A stretch of DNA of 64,000 nt from Sulfitobacter sp. M39. GTDB lineage: Bacteria > Pseudomonadota > Alphaproteobacteria > Rhodobacterales > Rhodobacteraceae. The notes under the pieces are model-generated. The model was not told where the DNA came from and ran no database searches. It was given only the letters and a program-made list of their open reading frames with translations. The DNA lies in NCBI RefSeq assembly GCF_021735935.1, contig NZ_WMDZ01000002.1, positions 1-64,000 on the forward strand, given 5' to 3'. Positions 24,478 through 34,774 of this stretch are shown here, one piece after another. How positions within the stretch are numbered: the first letter of the stretch is position 1; the number at the start of each line of letters is the position of its first letter. The translations under genes were made by a program, and so were the position numbers.

Positions 24478-24936
24478 ATGAATGACAATTTCCAACCAGC
24501 AATCGCGGACGCCGTGAAAGCGCTTTACGAACGAGATGACAACGCCAAGAAACTGTTTGATTGGGTCGCATCGCTCCGGCGAGATGCGACAGCAACAAGC
24601 ATCGAAAGAATATCTGCCAGACTAGGGATTTCCCGAAGTGCAGCCGTATCATTGGCGAAAGCCCTCGAAGAAGCGGGCTGCGGTGAGTTTATCGTAGGGC
24701 GAAGAGGCAGTTCTTCCCGCTTTGAGTGGTCGTATAGCCGCGTTAGCCTCGGACAGGTTGCCGCTGGTGAGGCGGACGAAATCGAACTGGTTTCGGACCC
24801 AATTTCAGAAACCGAAGAGGAAACCTTTAGCGCGGAAGGATTGGACGGCCCTCTGACCATACAGAAGGCGAAGTCTATGTTGGCCAAGACTCTGGGGGTT
24901 CAACCAGATCAGATTGAAATCCAGATTCGGGCTTAA
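24478..24936 (+). CDS. Winged-helix-like DNA-binding protein
   Basis: 152 residues from MNDNFQPAIADAV; the start is supported by gaaaggac and a strong promoter. Residues 25-85 read as a wHTH: LFDWVASLRRDATATSIERISARLGISRSAAVSLAKALEEAGCGEFIVGRRGSSSRFEW. After an acidic linker, the last 30 residues (LTIQKAKSMLAKTLGVQPDQIEIQI) look like a second small domain. Target unknown; autoregulation is likely. It neighbours the ArdC gene. Confidence 0.72.
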   Translation: MNDNFQPAIADAVKALYERDDNAKKLFDWVASLRRDATATSIERISARLGISRSAAVSLAKALEEAGCGEFIVGRRGSSSRFEWSYSRVSLGQVAAGEADEIELVSDPISETEEETFSAEGLDGPLTIQKAKSMLAKTLGVQPDQIEIQIRA

Positions 24937-25025
24937 CTAGATCGCCCTGCGGGCATTCCATGCCCGTCCGCGCGAAGCGCCGGGCCTGCTGACGGGGGCC
25001 TTGATCATTTCAGCGGTGCGAGCTG

Positions 25026-25910
25026 TTACTCAGCGGCCATCCGGTCGGCCCGCGCGGTGCGGTCCATGATGTAGTCCACGGCTTTCTGCGCCTCCGACGC
25101 AGCGCGGAATATCGCGCGGCTGTCTTCCTTAATCGCCTCAAGCCATCCTTCAACATAGGCCGCGCTCTGGTCGAATTCAGGCTCCAACCCGATCTGCGCG
25201 CAAAGCATGCAGTTCCCTATTTCAGCGACCAGCTCCTCGAACGCGTAAGCCTTGCGGTCGTTGAACCGGCCCAAGCGGTCCAGCCGCTTTGTTGCGCCTG
25301 TCCAGTGGGTCAGCTCATGCGCCAAGGTGCCGTAATATCCTGCGGCCCTGTGAAAAGTTGCGATCGGCGGCATGTGGATGCGGTCGGTCTTGATGTTGTA
25401 ATAGGCGCGCGGCTCCTCAGTGCTGTCGATCTGCGCGCCGGTCGCGGCAAAGAACGCCTCCAACGCGGGGTCGACCTCGGTGCCAAGATCACGGGGCGGA
25501 CCAGGCAGGATATAGAATTCTGCGGGCAAGCCCTCGATCTGGTCGGCATTGAAGACGCGGTAGGCCTTGGCATAGGGGATCTGGCGCTCCTCGCCGTTCT
25601 CGTCCTCGCGCTCGACGGTGCCGTATTTCACGACCGTGGCAGATTTCTCGCCCTTGCGGACATGGCCCCCAAGCTGCTTGGCCTGATTGAACGTCATCCA
25701 GCGAGCTGAGCTATAATCCTTGGCCATCGCCGTGGCCCAAAGCATCAGGATGTTGATGCCCCGATAGGCTTCGCCGTTGAACCGTTCCGGCAAGCTGACC
25801 GATGCACCGCTACCGGTCCACGGCTTGCGCCAGGGCGGCGTTCCCGCCTCGATCTGCGCGATGATCTGGTTGGTAACATGGGAATAAACGTCAAACTTCT
25901 CTGCGGTCAT
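25026..25910 (-). CDS. ardC: ArdC-like antirestriction protein
   Basis: 294 residues. The N-terminal ssDNA-binding domain (VYSHVTNQIIAQIEAGTPPWRKPWTG ... RGINILMLWATAM ... QLGGHVRKGEKSATVVKYG) is followed by a zincin-type metallopeptidase domain with AHELTHWTGATKRLDR and downstream Glu in AFEELVAEIG. ArdC-type proteins protect incoming single-stranded plasmid DNA from host restriction. A decayed paralogue lies at about 45.2-45.8 kb. Confidence 0.92.
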   Translation of the reverse strand: MTAEKFDVYSHVTNQIIAQIEAGTPPWRKPWTGSGASVSLPERFNGEAYRGINILMLWATAMAKDYSSARWMTFNQAKQLGGHVRKGEKSATVVKYGTVEREDENGEERQIPYAKAYRVFNADQIEGLPAEFYILPGPPRDLGTEVDPALEAFFAATGAQIDSTEEPRAYYNIKTDRIHMPPIATFHRAAGYYGTLAHELTHWTGATKRLDRLGRFNDRKAYAFEELVAEIGNCMLCAQIGLEPEFDQSAAYVEGWLEAIKEDSRAIFRAASEAQKAVDYIMDRTARADRMAAE

Positions 25911-26807
25911 TTGTGACCCTCCTTCGCGTGACGCGGTCCGGGTCTGCACCCCTTTCCGCCAATGGGCGGGCCTTCCTGTTCTGATCTTTGGAATGCCCAT
26001 GCATTCCGAAGGGCGGAGCAGGTAAGGGCAAAGCCCGTCCTGCGGCCTGGCGGGGCCGTGACAACCGGGTGGAGGGCGTGAATTTGGGAGGGAACCGCGC
26101 GCCTGCGCGTGGGAGGAACCGGAATTCTCGACCGGAACCGACGCCGCAGGCGGCGCTTGCCGGTTTTCTCGGACCTGCCGGGATGGCAGGCGGATCAACA
26201 AAATTTGGAAATCGTTAGGGTTGGGGTGAGCGGGCGTCAGCCCGTCGGTCCCCCGCCTTGGCAGAGCACTTGGCACTGTGTTTGATCGTCCTCACGGCAT
26301 GGTGTTAGTGGCCATGCAACCTCCCATCTCTCTTGATGTGGGCGTCCCACTCGCTGGCGCTGACCAATGCCGCAACATGGGCCACCGCGTCCGCCGTCTT
26401 TTCAACCGGGAGTCTTTGGGGACCAGTTTTGGCATATCTCAACACCGCAGGAGTTGGCTTTGCATAAGTGCGCCCTTAGGGGCGCCGAGATATCTGGCAG
26501 CGTTAAGTTTACAAGACCTGCAATGGCAACGAGAACGGCCCAAAGCTGACGTCCACCGCCGTCACGGAATACCGCGGTCGCGGCCTCCATTGCTGACATT
26601 GGCGAAGAGTGATTTTAATGAACTGATTTCGGTTAGCGCTGTCGTTGCCAAAGCCATGTTTCAGCGGCTAATATGTTGTGGCTGGTTGCGATATCGTTTC
26701 AACTTGCGCGGCTGATGTCACAGGATGTGCTGCGTCCAGTTTTCATGGCAATACTGTGTGGCCAGCCAGCGAATTTCACGCTAAGCTTGATGTTAGGAGG
26801 GTGCTTC
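25911..26807. other. Long stretch without a well-supported gene
   Basis: 25911-26277 is GC-rich with short hairpins (for example gccgcaggcggc near 26142). 26278-26807 has mixed composition. The only candidate is a leftward 65-codon frame (26402-26599) with one hydrophobic segment (LWAVLVAIAGLVNLTLP), but no ribosome site is visible. Nothing else recognised. Confidence 0.4.
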
Positions 26808-27794
26808 ATGGCTCGCGGCGAATTGATGAAAAAACTGTTGCTGAACTACGGTCGGGACGATGAGTTTCGCACCGTTGTGGAACAGATAATCGCTGAGGAA
26901 GAGAAGAAAAATAACAAGGTTCTCGCCAACGGTCTGCGCAAAGCACTCCACGGATTGTCTAGCGCAGCGGCGCCCAAGGAACTGAACCGGCTCCTTCCCT
27001 TCCCTGACGATGCCGGTGAATTCATCCAGCGAGTTGAACCTCGCTTCAATCCTCAAGATATCCAACTCACTGTCGATAACGTCAGTCTATTTGCAGGACT
27101 GATTGAAGAGTACCGGAAGAGTGAAATCATCAAGCGCAACGGATTACCCGTGCGTTCAAAGCTTCTTTTTTGCGGTCCACCTGGCACCGGCAAGACACTT
27201 TGTGCAGAGATCTTTGCAGGACAGCTTGGCTTGCCGTTCTTCCATGTCAAACTGGACCGCTTAATCTCGTCATTCCTTGGCGAAACCGCCACCAACATCC
27301 GCAAGACCTTTGAGTTTGCCCGTCGACAACCCAGCGTCTTGTTTTTTGATGAATTTGATGCCCTCGCAAGTTCGCGAGAAGAAGGTAATGATCACAGCGA
27401 ACTGAGACGCGTTGTGAATTCACTGCTCATATTCATCGATCAAATTCAGCCGAGCGGTTTCCTGATTGCAGCGACAAACCTGGACGGACAGTTGGATCCT
27501 GCTATCTGGCGGCGGTTCGATGAAGTGGTTTGGTTTGATCATCCCGACGAAAATATGACGCGGAAGTACCTTATCAATGCGATGAAGAACGTGACCCTTG
27601 ATTTCGACATCGAAGACATGGTTCAGAGCACGACCGATTATTCCTACGCAGAGCTAGAGAAGATCTGCAATCAAGCTAAAAAACTGGCGGTTTTGGCCCG
27701 CCGCAAGACAATTTCCAAAAAGCATTTTAGGGAAGCCATTCGATATGCCGATCGTCGTCGTATGCGCATCCGCAAGTTAACCCATAAAGCGTGA
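26808..27794 (+). CDS. AAA+ ATPase of an ATPase/subtilase pair
   Basis: 328 residues; taggagg lies eight bases before the ATG. A helical N-terminal part (about 1-115) precedes the AAA module: Walker A CGPPGTGKT (122-130), Walker B VLFFDEFDAL (177-186), sensor 1 LIAATNLDGQ, arginine finger region PAIWRRFDEVVWF (231-243), then a C-terminal lid. It resembles classical AAA unfoldases of the FtsH/spastin type without protease. The stop is eight bases before the protease gene, so the pair is co-translated. Likely to remodel substrates for, or regulate, the subtilase. Confidence 0.9.
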   Translation: MARGELMKKLLLNYGRDDEFRTVVEQIIAEEEKKNNKVLANGLRKALHGLSSAAAPKELNRLLPFPDDAGEFIQRVEPRFNPQDIQLTVDNVSLFAGLIEEYRKSEIIKRNGLPVRSKLLFCGPPGTGKTLCAEIFAGQLGLPFFHVKLDRLISSFLGETATNIRKTFEFARRQPSVLFFDEFDALASSREEGNDHSELRRVVNSLLIFIDQIQPSGFLIAATNLDGQLDPAIWRRFDEVVWFDHPDENMTRKYLINAMKNVTLDFDIEDMVQSTTDYSYAELEKICNQAKKLAVLARRKTISKKHFREAIRYADRRRMRIRKLTHKA

Positions 27795-27802
27795 GATGAA
27801 CC

Positions 27803-30142
27803 GTGCCTCAACATCAGCACCTGCCTTTGGTGCGTCTTCCCGAGAGTTTTGATCGCCGCAAACATGGAATGATCCCCGCCGCCCCTGGCAGAGGTGGTGG
27901 TCACGGTGGGCGCGTCCGACAAGAAATTGATCGTGCCGTTGAAGAACAGCGCGCGCAGCAACGCCCGCCCCGTTTTGTTGATCCGGCACTCATCTTGCGC
28001 GTTGAGATGGACGGCGCAACGATGGAGGAAGACTGGGAAGGTCTCGGGCTGACCGTTTTGTCCACGGACGATGACAATACCCTTGTCCTATTTTCCTCGA
28101 CGGATGATTTGCAGGATTTCCGCTACCGGCTCAATGAGTACGAAGGGCCAATCCCAAACGGGCAGATCAACCGTCGTTATGCCGGTTTTATCAATCGGAT
28201 CGACGAAATTGCGACAGTTGCTCCGCGCGATCGCATCGGCGTTCGTGCACGCGAAGATGGTTTCGTTGAGGCCGAAAATTTTCAAGATGATACTGAATAT
28301 GTCGTCGACATCGAGCTGTGGGAGTTCGGTGCACCGCAAGCAAGACGCAACCTTGCCGAAGAGATTGTTGCCTGGGTCGAAGAACAAGGCGGGGAGCTTT
28401 ATGATCTCTATTCCGGCCCATCGATCACGATCATCCGCGTCCGAGCGCGGGGGCAAACAATTCGCCCTATTCTTGCGATTCCACAGGTCGCTTTCGTTGA
28501 TTTTCCACCCCAACCCGACATCGTGGCAGAGCCACCCGAAGAATTTGCTCTCGGAGATCTTCCGCCTGTCGCTGATGAGCCCGACGATTTGCCAATTGTC
28601 GGCATTCTGGACAGTGGGGTAAACGACAACCCGTTGCTTACCGGTGGAATAGTTGCTCAAGAGGGGTTTCCGGACGTGCTCGGAACGGCCGATGTCTATG
28701 GCCATGGAACGCCGGTCGCAGGTATGGCCCGCTTCGGTGATCTGCGTCATCAATTGGACTTGCCCGAACTGCAACCTGCCGCCCGGATCGTCTCTGCAAA
28801 AGTGGTCACGGATCAGGGCCAGTTCTACGACCGTCGGACGCTGCCCACGCAAATGCGCATCACGATTGAACGCCTGCGAAACACGTATGGCTGCCGTCTC
28901 TTTGTCATTTCCTTGGGCGATGTGAGGGCACGCTTTGAGCGTGGCCGGGTTGGTCCGTGGGCTACGACTCTCGATGAACTTGCTCGTGAGCTTGACGTTT
29001 TGATCATCGTGTCTGCAGGAAACCGAGACCCTCGGGGGGGCAATGCGCTTGAACAAGGTGTCACCCACTATCCACGCTACCTCTTAGAATCCGCAAACCG
29101 TGTTTGTGAACCCGCAGGTGCCGTCAACGCCGTCACCGTTGGATCTCTCGCAAATTCCAATGGGCTTAGTCCGCAACATGAATTTGATGCTCACATTCAA
29201 AGCATCACTGCAGCTGACGAGCCGTCGCCTTTCTCCAGAACGGGGCCAGGCGGGGGCTGCATCAAAAAACCCGATTTTGTCGACTATGGCGGTACATTGG
29301 TTTTTGATGCTGTTGGACGGCGCTTGCAACGCGCCCCCGTCCTGCCAAATGCTGGTGTCCTGACAACTCATGCGGATTTCCAGCGACAGCTTCTCGTCAG
29401 TAAAACCGGCACGTCTTTTGCTGGGCCACACCTTGCCCATAAGGCCGCACAGATATTAAGAGCGTTACCCGATGCGTCTGCCAATCTCGTGAAAGCACTT
29501 ATGGCTGGGTCAGCCAAAGTTCCGGAGGCGACATTACAGCGGTTGGGCGGCATCGCTGATGTTGAGCGGGAACAGATTTACGGCAACGGCCTCGTGAACG
29601 CTGGGAAAGCCAGTTATTCGGACGATCATCGTGTTGTTCTTTTTGCCGAAGACAGCCTTGGGATGGATCAATTTGCTGTCTACCAAGTCCCCATCCCGGG
29701 TGATTTTCAGGGCAATGGGCCACGAAGAATTCATGTGTCCTTGGCATTTGACCCTCCTGTGAAACGCACACGGGCAGAGTATATTGGAACGCGGATGAAC
29801 TACCGTTTGATCCGAGGTTGCCCGGCCGATCAGGTGTTCGAGCATTTCCGATCGCATACCGGAGCAGATACTGAGCCTCCGGGGATCGAAGGTCGGTGCA
29901 AGTGCAACTTGCAACCTGGCCCTAATCGCCGCGATCGAAATACGATTCAGACTTCAAGCGTGAAGTTTAGCCAAGATACGGCTCAATATGGTGCTGAGTA
30001 TTTTCTTGTGGTGCGATGTGTTGGTGGATGGGCATCAGACGAAGAAGTACGGCAGCGCTACGCCATCGTTGTGGAACTTGAGCATGAAGCCGAAGTTGAG
30101 CTCTATGCACGACTGCAGCAACGTGCGCGTGTGCAAGTCTAA
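27803..30142 (+). CDS. S8 (subtilisin-like) serine protease partnered with an AAA+ ATPase
   Basis: 779 residues starting at GTG. The catalytic triad is clear: Asp270 in IVGILDSGV, His301 in VYGHGTPVAGM, Ser538 in TGTSFAGPH; the oxyanion Asn is 407 in SAGNRDP. About 260 residues precede the domain and 220 follow it. There is no signal peptide, so it should act in the cytoplasm, unlike most subtilases. A G7 run lies at about 29035. Similar ATPase/subtilase pairs are known to me from plasmids and genomic islands with suspected defence or mobile-element functions; that role here is inference. Confidence 0.9.
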   Translation: MPQHQHLPLVRLPESFDRRKHGMIPAAPGRGGGHGGRVRQEIDRAVEEQRAQQRPPRFVDPALILRVEMDGATMEEDWEGLGLTVLSTDDDNTLVLFSSTDDLQDFRYRLNEYEGPIPNGQINRRYAGFINRIDEIATVAPRDRIGVRAREDGFVEAENFQDDTEYVVDIELWEFGAPQARRNLAEEIVAWVEEQGGELYDLYSGPSITIIRVRARGQTIRPILAIPQVAFVDFPPQPDIVAEPPEEFALGDLPPVADEPDDLPIVGILDSGVNDNPLLTGGIVAQEGFPDVLGTADVYGHGTPVAGMARFGDLRHQLDLPELQPAARIVSAKVVTDQGQFYDRRTLPTQMRITIERLRNTYGCRLFVISLGDVRARFERGRVGPWATTLDELARELDVLIIVSAGNRDPRGGNALEQGVTHYPRYLLESANRVCEPAGAVNAVTVGSLANSNGLSPQHEFDAHIQSITAADEPSPFSRTGPGGGCIKKPDFVDYGGTLVFDAVGRRLQRAPVLPNAGVLTTHADFQRQLLVSKTGTSFAGPHLAHKAAQILRALPDASANLVKALMAGSAKVPEATLQRLGGIADVEREQIYGNGLVNAGKASYSDDHRVVLFAEDSLGMDQFAVYQVPIPGDFQGNGPRRIHVSLAFDPPVKRTRAEYIGTRMNYRLIRGCPADQVFEHFRSHTGADTEPPGIEGRCKCNLQPGPNRRDRNTIQTSSVKFSQDTAQYGAEYFLVVRCVGGWASDEEVRQRYAIVVELEHEAEVELYARLQQRARVQV

Positions 30143-30431
30143 GCCTTTTAAAGTAAAAATGTTTCGGGAGCGTCGCCTGTGGCGATCAGCGCTAGTCGGT
30201 TGTCCGACTGGAGCCAACATTTTCGTCCATAAGGGTGACGATCTTCGCTCGAGGCGGCCCTTGGAATGGCATTCGGTTTCCCACCGATGAAATTGAGAAC
30301 AGGCTCAATCGATCTTAGATGGACTACAATACGAAACGAATGTCCGCTTTTAAGATCTAATTTTTGATATTTGCACCCGCAGCGAATGTCTGGTTCCCGC
30401 CGTTCCCGACAGACATACCATCCTCACCACG

Positions 30432-32444
30432 CTACCGAGCAACCAGCTTTTGACCACCGTCCTCTCGCAGCATCGCCTCCATTTCGTCCAAGCCATCGAC
30501 AGCGGAGCGCATCTGCGCCTCATCAACAACGCTCGCTGCCTCGGCACCCGCGACCTGACCGCCAAAGTCCATCTCCATCTGGCGCTGTTCCTCGGCGATG
30601 ACGGCTTGAACGACAGGCGCGGTCTTTTTTGGGGCGACGTCAGTTTGCTCTGACGTTTGACTGCCAACATCTTGGCGTGCGGTTTCCACATCGGCTTCAC
30701 CTCCACCTGGTCCATTTGAAGGCGGTGTCATCGGCATCGCCTGAACACTTAGCGGCAGCGTGCCCTGCGGCCCCCCTCCCCCCGGCTTCGGAAACGGCAA
30801 CTCCCCCGTCTGCGCCGCGTGGATCGCCTTGAACATCCGGTCGTCAAAATACTGAATCCGCTTTGCACGGACCGGCATCTGGGCATCGATGACCATGACG
30901 ATCTCGTCGAGCGGTAGGCGGCGCGCCTCATCCTCGGGCAGGAGAGAGCTTTCTTCGGTCCGGGTGGACTGGCTACGGCCCTCGAAGGGGTTCTTGCCGA
31001 TGGACTGGGATCGCGTGATGACGGTCTTCGTGGTCTTGCCAACCGCCTTGCTCAGCTCTTCGACGGTTTTTTCATCCGAAGGCGTCAGGTAGAGCTTCAC
31101 ACCGGCATTGCCCTGCAGGGCGCGCCGGGTGTTCTCGCCGTAAATTTCATCGAGGGCGGGGATGGTTTGGGTGACCACAGCGAGGTGACCACGGTAGGTC
31201 CGCAGCGTCTCGATACTCTCGACCACGATCGGCATTTTGCCGAGACGGTTGAACTCGTCGAGCATGATCATCACCGGCCAGGGCTCATCCGGTCCGGGGT
31301 CCTTCTCCTGCATGGCCGAGAGCAGGTCGGAGAAGAAGAGCCGGATCAGCGGCGCGAGGGGTTTGACCATCAGCGGCTGGACCACGAGATAGACCGAAAA
31401 GGGTTTCTTGCGGATCGTTCGGAAATCAAAGTCCGACACGGACGTCGCTTCGTCGATGGCCGGGTTCTGCCATTGATCGAGCCCCGAGGTCATCAGGAGC
31501 GAGACGTAGGAGGTCAGCGTATCATTGTTGGTCGAGGCGAGCCGGGTGAAGATCAGCTTGGCGGCCCTGTTATCCACCTCGTGGCCGCGCGCGAAGTACT
31601 CCTTCTGCTTGTTCCCGCCCGAGGCCGCGATGCGGTAGATTTCTCCCAAGGTGGGGCGCTTGCGCTGGAACGCCAGCAGGCCTGCTGCCACAAAGAGATC
31701 GATCCCGCCCTTGAGCAGCCCCTGCACCCGGTCATTGTCGCTCTGTAGGAAGAGCGTCGCCAGGAGCTGCAATTCCATCTGCTGGCGCGCGGGATCTTTC
31801 AGCTCAAAGATGCGCAGGAGCGGGTTGTAGCGATGCGTGCGCTTGCCCTCCCAATCGGTGGGGGCAAAGCGATAGACCTTGTCGCCTTGGGCTGCGCGAT
31901 GCCGGGCCGTGGCCTCAAAGCACTCGCCCTTCACATCGAGCGTCACGGCGGAGCCTTGCCAGGTCAGCAGGTTCGGAATGACGAAGCCCGTGGTCTTGCC
32001 GCGGCCCGTGGGCGCCACGATCAGCGCATGCGGGAAAACCTTCGAGCAAATGTAATTGGCGCGGGACCCCGGCGGCCCCAGCTTGCCGAGGATGAACCCG
32101 GTGCCCGGCGCCCCGAAGAAGCCATTGGCCTTCATCTCGCGCGCGGTCTGCCAATGGGTCTGGCCAAACCGTGTCAGGGCGGACCCCGAGAGGGCGAGGC
32201 TCAGCATCAGGCCGGCGGCGGCGAAGCTGCCGATGATCAGGTGAATAAGTTGCGCATCCTCAGGGCGGCGATCGAGGATCGCCAGATAGTTCTGCGCGAT
32301 GTAGGCAAAGTCGATCTCGGCCCCGAAGCCGAGATCCTGGTAGGTCAGCACCGCCGAGGCGATCGTATAGCCCATGGCGGCGGTCACCAGCGTTACCAGC
32401 AAGACGCCGGTTGCGATCCGCGCTTTTCCGATGGAGGCGCTCAA
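30432..32444 (-). CDS. traG: TraG/VirD4-family coupling protein
   Basis: 670 residues starting at TTG, which overlaps the relaxase stop. Two N-terminal membrane helices (about 10-35 and 65-92) precede the motor: Walker A APTGRGKT (about 144-151), SAVTLDVKGE, and Walker B MIMLDEFNRLGKM. The last 130 residues are Pro/Glu-rich and probably disordered. It links the relaxase-DNA complex to the VirB channel. The translational overlap with the relaxase and MobC marks a single transfer operon. Confidence 0.94.
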   Translation of the reverse strand: MSASIGKARIATGVLLVTLVTAAMGYTIASAVLTYQDLGFGAEIDFAYIAQNYLAILDRRPEDAQLIHLIIGSFAAAGLMLSLALSGSALTRFGQTHWQTAREMKANGFFGAPGTGFILGKLGPPGSRANYICSKVFPHALIVAPTGRGKTTGFVIPNLLTWQGSAVTLDVKGECFEATARHRAAQGDKVYRFAPTDWEGKRTHRYNPLLRIFELKDPARQQMELQLLATLFLQSDNDRVQGLLKGGIDLFVAAGLLAFQRKRPTLGEIYRIAASGGNKQKEYFARGHEVDNRAAKLIFTRLASTNNDTLTSYVSLLMTSGLDQWQNPAIDEATSVSDFDFRTIRKKPFSVYLVVQPLMVKPLAPLIRLFFSDLLSAMQEKDPGPDEPWPVMIMLDEFNRLGKMPIVVESIETLRTYRGHLAVVTQTIPALDEIYGENTRRALQGNAGVKLYLTPSDEKTVEELSKAVGKTTKTVITRSQSIGKNPFEGRSQSTRTEESSLLPEDEARRLPLDEIVMVIDAQMPVRAKRIQYFDDRMFKAIHAAQTGELPFPKPGGGGPQGTLPLSVQAMPMTPPSNGPGGGEADVETARQDVGSQTSEQTDVAPKKTAPVVQAVIAEEQRQMEMDFGGQVAGAEAASVVDEAQMRSAVDGLDEMEAMLREDGGQKLVAR

Positions 32445-34774
32445 TGGACCTGACCCCGCTCGGTTTCGCCATCCACGTCTGTCGTGCGGTGTTTTTCGTA
32501 TTCGGTGTCGGCAAGATCATCGACCACCTGGCGCAAGGCCTCCGTGTTGGCCGTCGCTGCATCCGATTGCAGGTAGACCTTGGCGACATAGAGCCGGTCG
32601 AGGCGGTCCTCGAGAACCTTTTCCAGCGCATCGGCATCGCCAGATGTGAGCCTCTCAAGTTGAGGGTCATCCAGCACCCGCGCGATCTCGCCACGGAAGG
32701 CGTCCCGCTCCGCCTCGGTCTCGAAGGGGGCGGACAACTCCCCCGCCCGCTCATGGTCCAGGACACGCGCAATCTCGTCTGCGAGGCGGTCGGCACGTTC
32801 AGACTGCGGCGCAGTTTCATCGCGGGTTGTGAGGACTTCGTCGCGCGTGCCAGATCTGAGCCCGTCGCGCATCTCGGTTTCGCGGCGGACCTGATTGATG
32901 ACCTCCGTGTCGCGTATATCGACGACGGCCGCATAGGTCGCGCCGAGCCCACGGGAGAGGTGGGACGGCATGTCGGGATAGCGCGCGCGCAAGTCATCCG
33001 TGACAGCATCTGCAACAGGCGTGCGGAGGTCGCGTCCCTCCATGATCCGGTCGACCTCGCGGGTGATCTCGCTGGCGCGGGCCGCATCGGTGATGGTCTC
33101 CCTGTAGGGATCAGACCGGTCGATTACATCGCTTGGGCGTGCAAGCAAGTCCGGGTGTGCCTCGAGATACGCGCGCTGCTCCGTCTCGATCCGGCGCTCC
33201 GCCCGTGAGACAACCTCCCAGTCCCGGTCTTCGATCTGCTGCGCGGTCAGGCCGTCTGCGCGCATCTCCTGACGGATTGTCCCTTCCATCGCCCGGACCG
33301 CGCCCTCATGATAATGGAACTGCTCGCTGACCGGTTCCGCTTCCATGACGCCATCCCGGCGCAGCACGTTCTCCCGCTCCAAGAGCGTGCCAAGTTCGAC
33401 ATGCACATCGTTGAGAATGTCGCGGGCCTGTTCCAGATCGGCGCGGCGTTCAAGGTTCAGTTCCCGCGCCTCGGCCACCTTGGCAAGATCGTCGGCGATC
33501 CATTGATGCTCGAGCGCTGCATTTGAGGCACCCGTCTCGATCCGGGCCACCACTTCCGATGTGCTGATCCCGGTGCCCCGTATTGCCGCGTCAATGCGCG
33601 ATCTCAGGTCGGGCTCTGCCAGACGCTCGCGCTGGCTGGCGTCGATATTGGCTTCGGAATAGATCCCGCCCTCCGAGGGAGTCTCTGACAGCGTGGATGA
33701 TCGCAGCCCCAAGGGCTGCATGTGCTGGACCTGCGTCTGGATCTCGATGAGACGTTTTTCCAGCACGGGACGTTCCGCGTCAGACTTCTCGGCGATCATG
33801 CCCTGCACCCGCGCGAGCTTTTCCGCATAGAGGCTTCTCAGATCCTCGAAACTTTGATCCTCGGCCATATACACATCTCCTATTCGGTCCACCTGCCCGC
33901 CGCGCGCCAACACCTCGCCCGCGCGGAAGAGTGCCGCGGCGATGTCTTCCCGGGCCTCCCGGGAGGCCTCCGCAGCAAGCGAATGGTAAACGGTTCTGGT
34001 GTTGGCGATCTCCGCCAGTGTCCGGGCTAGGTCGGTCCCAACGCGTTCCCGCTCGCGGGGCGCGCGGCCCTCGTCTTTCGCGGCGTAAACCTCGCTGGTG
34101 CGGGCTGGGTAATGCACGACGCCGCGATCCACCCGCCGTGTGGCTTCCAGGCGCACACCGTACTTCTCGGCCTCCTCGACCATGGCGAGCCGGAAGTCGT
34201 CATAGTTGAAGCGATGGTTGCGCCCCAGAAAGAAGAACTCGCCTTCCTGCGAGCGACGGTTCAGCACCAGATGCGCATGCGGGTGATCGCGGTCTTCATG
34301 CACTGCGATGATGTAGTCGAAATGCCCCGCGTCGGTCTGGAAGAACCGCTCGGCCACAGCCGTCGCGATGTCGCGCACATCCTCGCCGCGCGTGCCGATG
34401 GGGAAGGACATGAGCATGTGGGTGGTCTGTCCGAGCTTGGGCTTGAAGCCCGCATCCCACCGTTTGGCAAAGCGCTCGGTCAGGTCCTTGATGTCACCCG
34501 ACTCGAGCTTCGCTTTGCCATCCAGGAACCCGCTACTGTCCACGATATGTGTGGACTTGGTGGTGAGGTAATCGAGCTGGTTTGCGAGCTGAAATTTGGT
34601 ATGCGTACCCCCGCCCCGGATCGCCTTGAAGACCGCCGGACGGTGCCCGGCTGCCGCGCGCATGAGCTGGGTCTGCTTGGCCGCGTGCAGCCCCTGCATC
34701 GAGCCCCGGACGCGGCTCCAGCCATCCCGGAAGACCTCGCCCGTGACGGCATGGACGGCATCATTCAGCCGCAT
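32441..34774 (-). CDS. VirD2-like conjugative relaxase
   Basis: 777 residues from ATG at 34774, overlapping the MobC gene by 14 bases and traG by four. The relaxase domain occupies the first 300 residues, with THMLMSFPIGT and the metal-binding His cluster VHEDRDHPHAHLVL (His159, 164, 166, 168). The nicking Tyr is probably the one in ANQLDYLTTK (about residue 69). The remainder is long, charged and helical. It nicks oriT and leads the strand into the recipient. Confidence 0.93.
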   Translation of the reverse strand: MRLNDAVHAVTGEVFRDGWSRVRGSMQGLHAAKQTQLMRAAAGHRPAVFKAIRGGGTHTKFQLANQLDYLTTKSTHIVDSSGFLDGKAKLESGDIKDLTERFAKRWDAGFKPKLGQTTHMLMSFPIGTRGEDVRDIATAVAERFFQTDAGHFDYIIAVHEDRDHPHAHLVLNRRSQEGEFFFLGRNHRFNYDDFRLAMVEEAEKYGVRLEATRRVDRGVVHYPARTSEVYAAKDEGRAPRERERVGTDLARTLAEIANTRTVYHSLAAEASREAREDIAAALFRAGEVLARGGQVDRIGDVYMAEDQSFEDLRSLYAEKLARVQGMIAEKSDAERPVLEKRLIEIQTQVQHMQPLGLRSSTLSETPSEGGIYSEANIDASQRERLAEPDLRSRIDAAIRGTGISTSEVVARIETGASNAALEHQWIADDLAKVAEARELNLERRADLEQARDILNDVHVELGTLLERENVLRRDGVMEAEPVSEQFHYHEGAVRAMEGTIRQEMRADGLTAQQIEDRDWEVVSRAERRIETEQRAYLEAHPDLLARPSDVIDRSDPYRETITDAARASEITREVDRIMEGRDLRTPVADAVTDDLRARYPDMPSHLSRGLGATYAAVVDIRDTEVINQVRRETEMRDGLRSGTRDEVLTTRDETAPQSERADRLADEIARVLDHERAGELSAPFETEAERDAFRGEIARVLDDPQLERLTSGDADALEKVLEDRLDRLYVAKVYLQSDAATANTEALRQVVDDLADTEYEKHRTTDVDGETERGQVH

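Noticed and set aside
25911..26276. N-terminal extension of the ArdC frame
   Set aside because: Low-complexity GC-rich reading; the ATG at 25910 begins the conserved domain.
31167..32453. Rightward frames of 193 and 206 codons
   Set aside because: Antisense to traG; typical GC-rich shadow frames.
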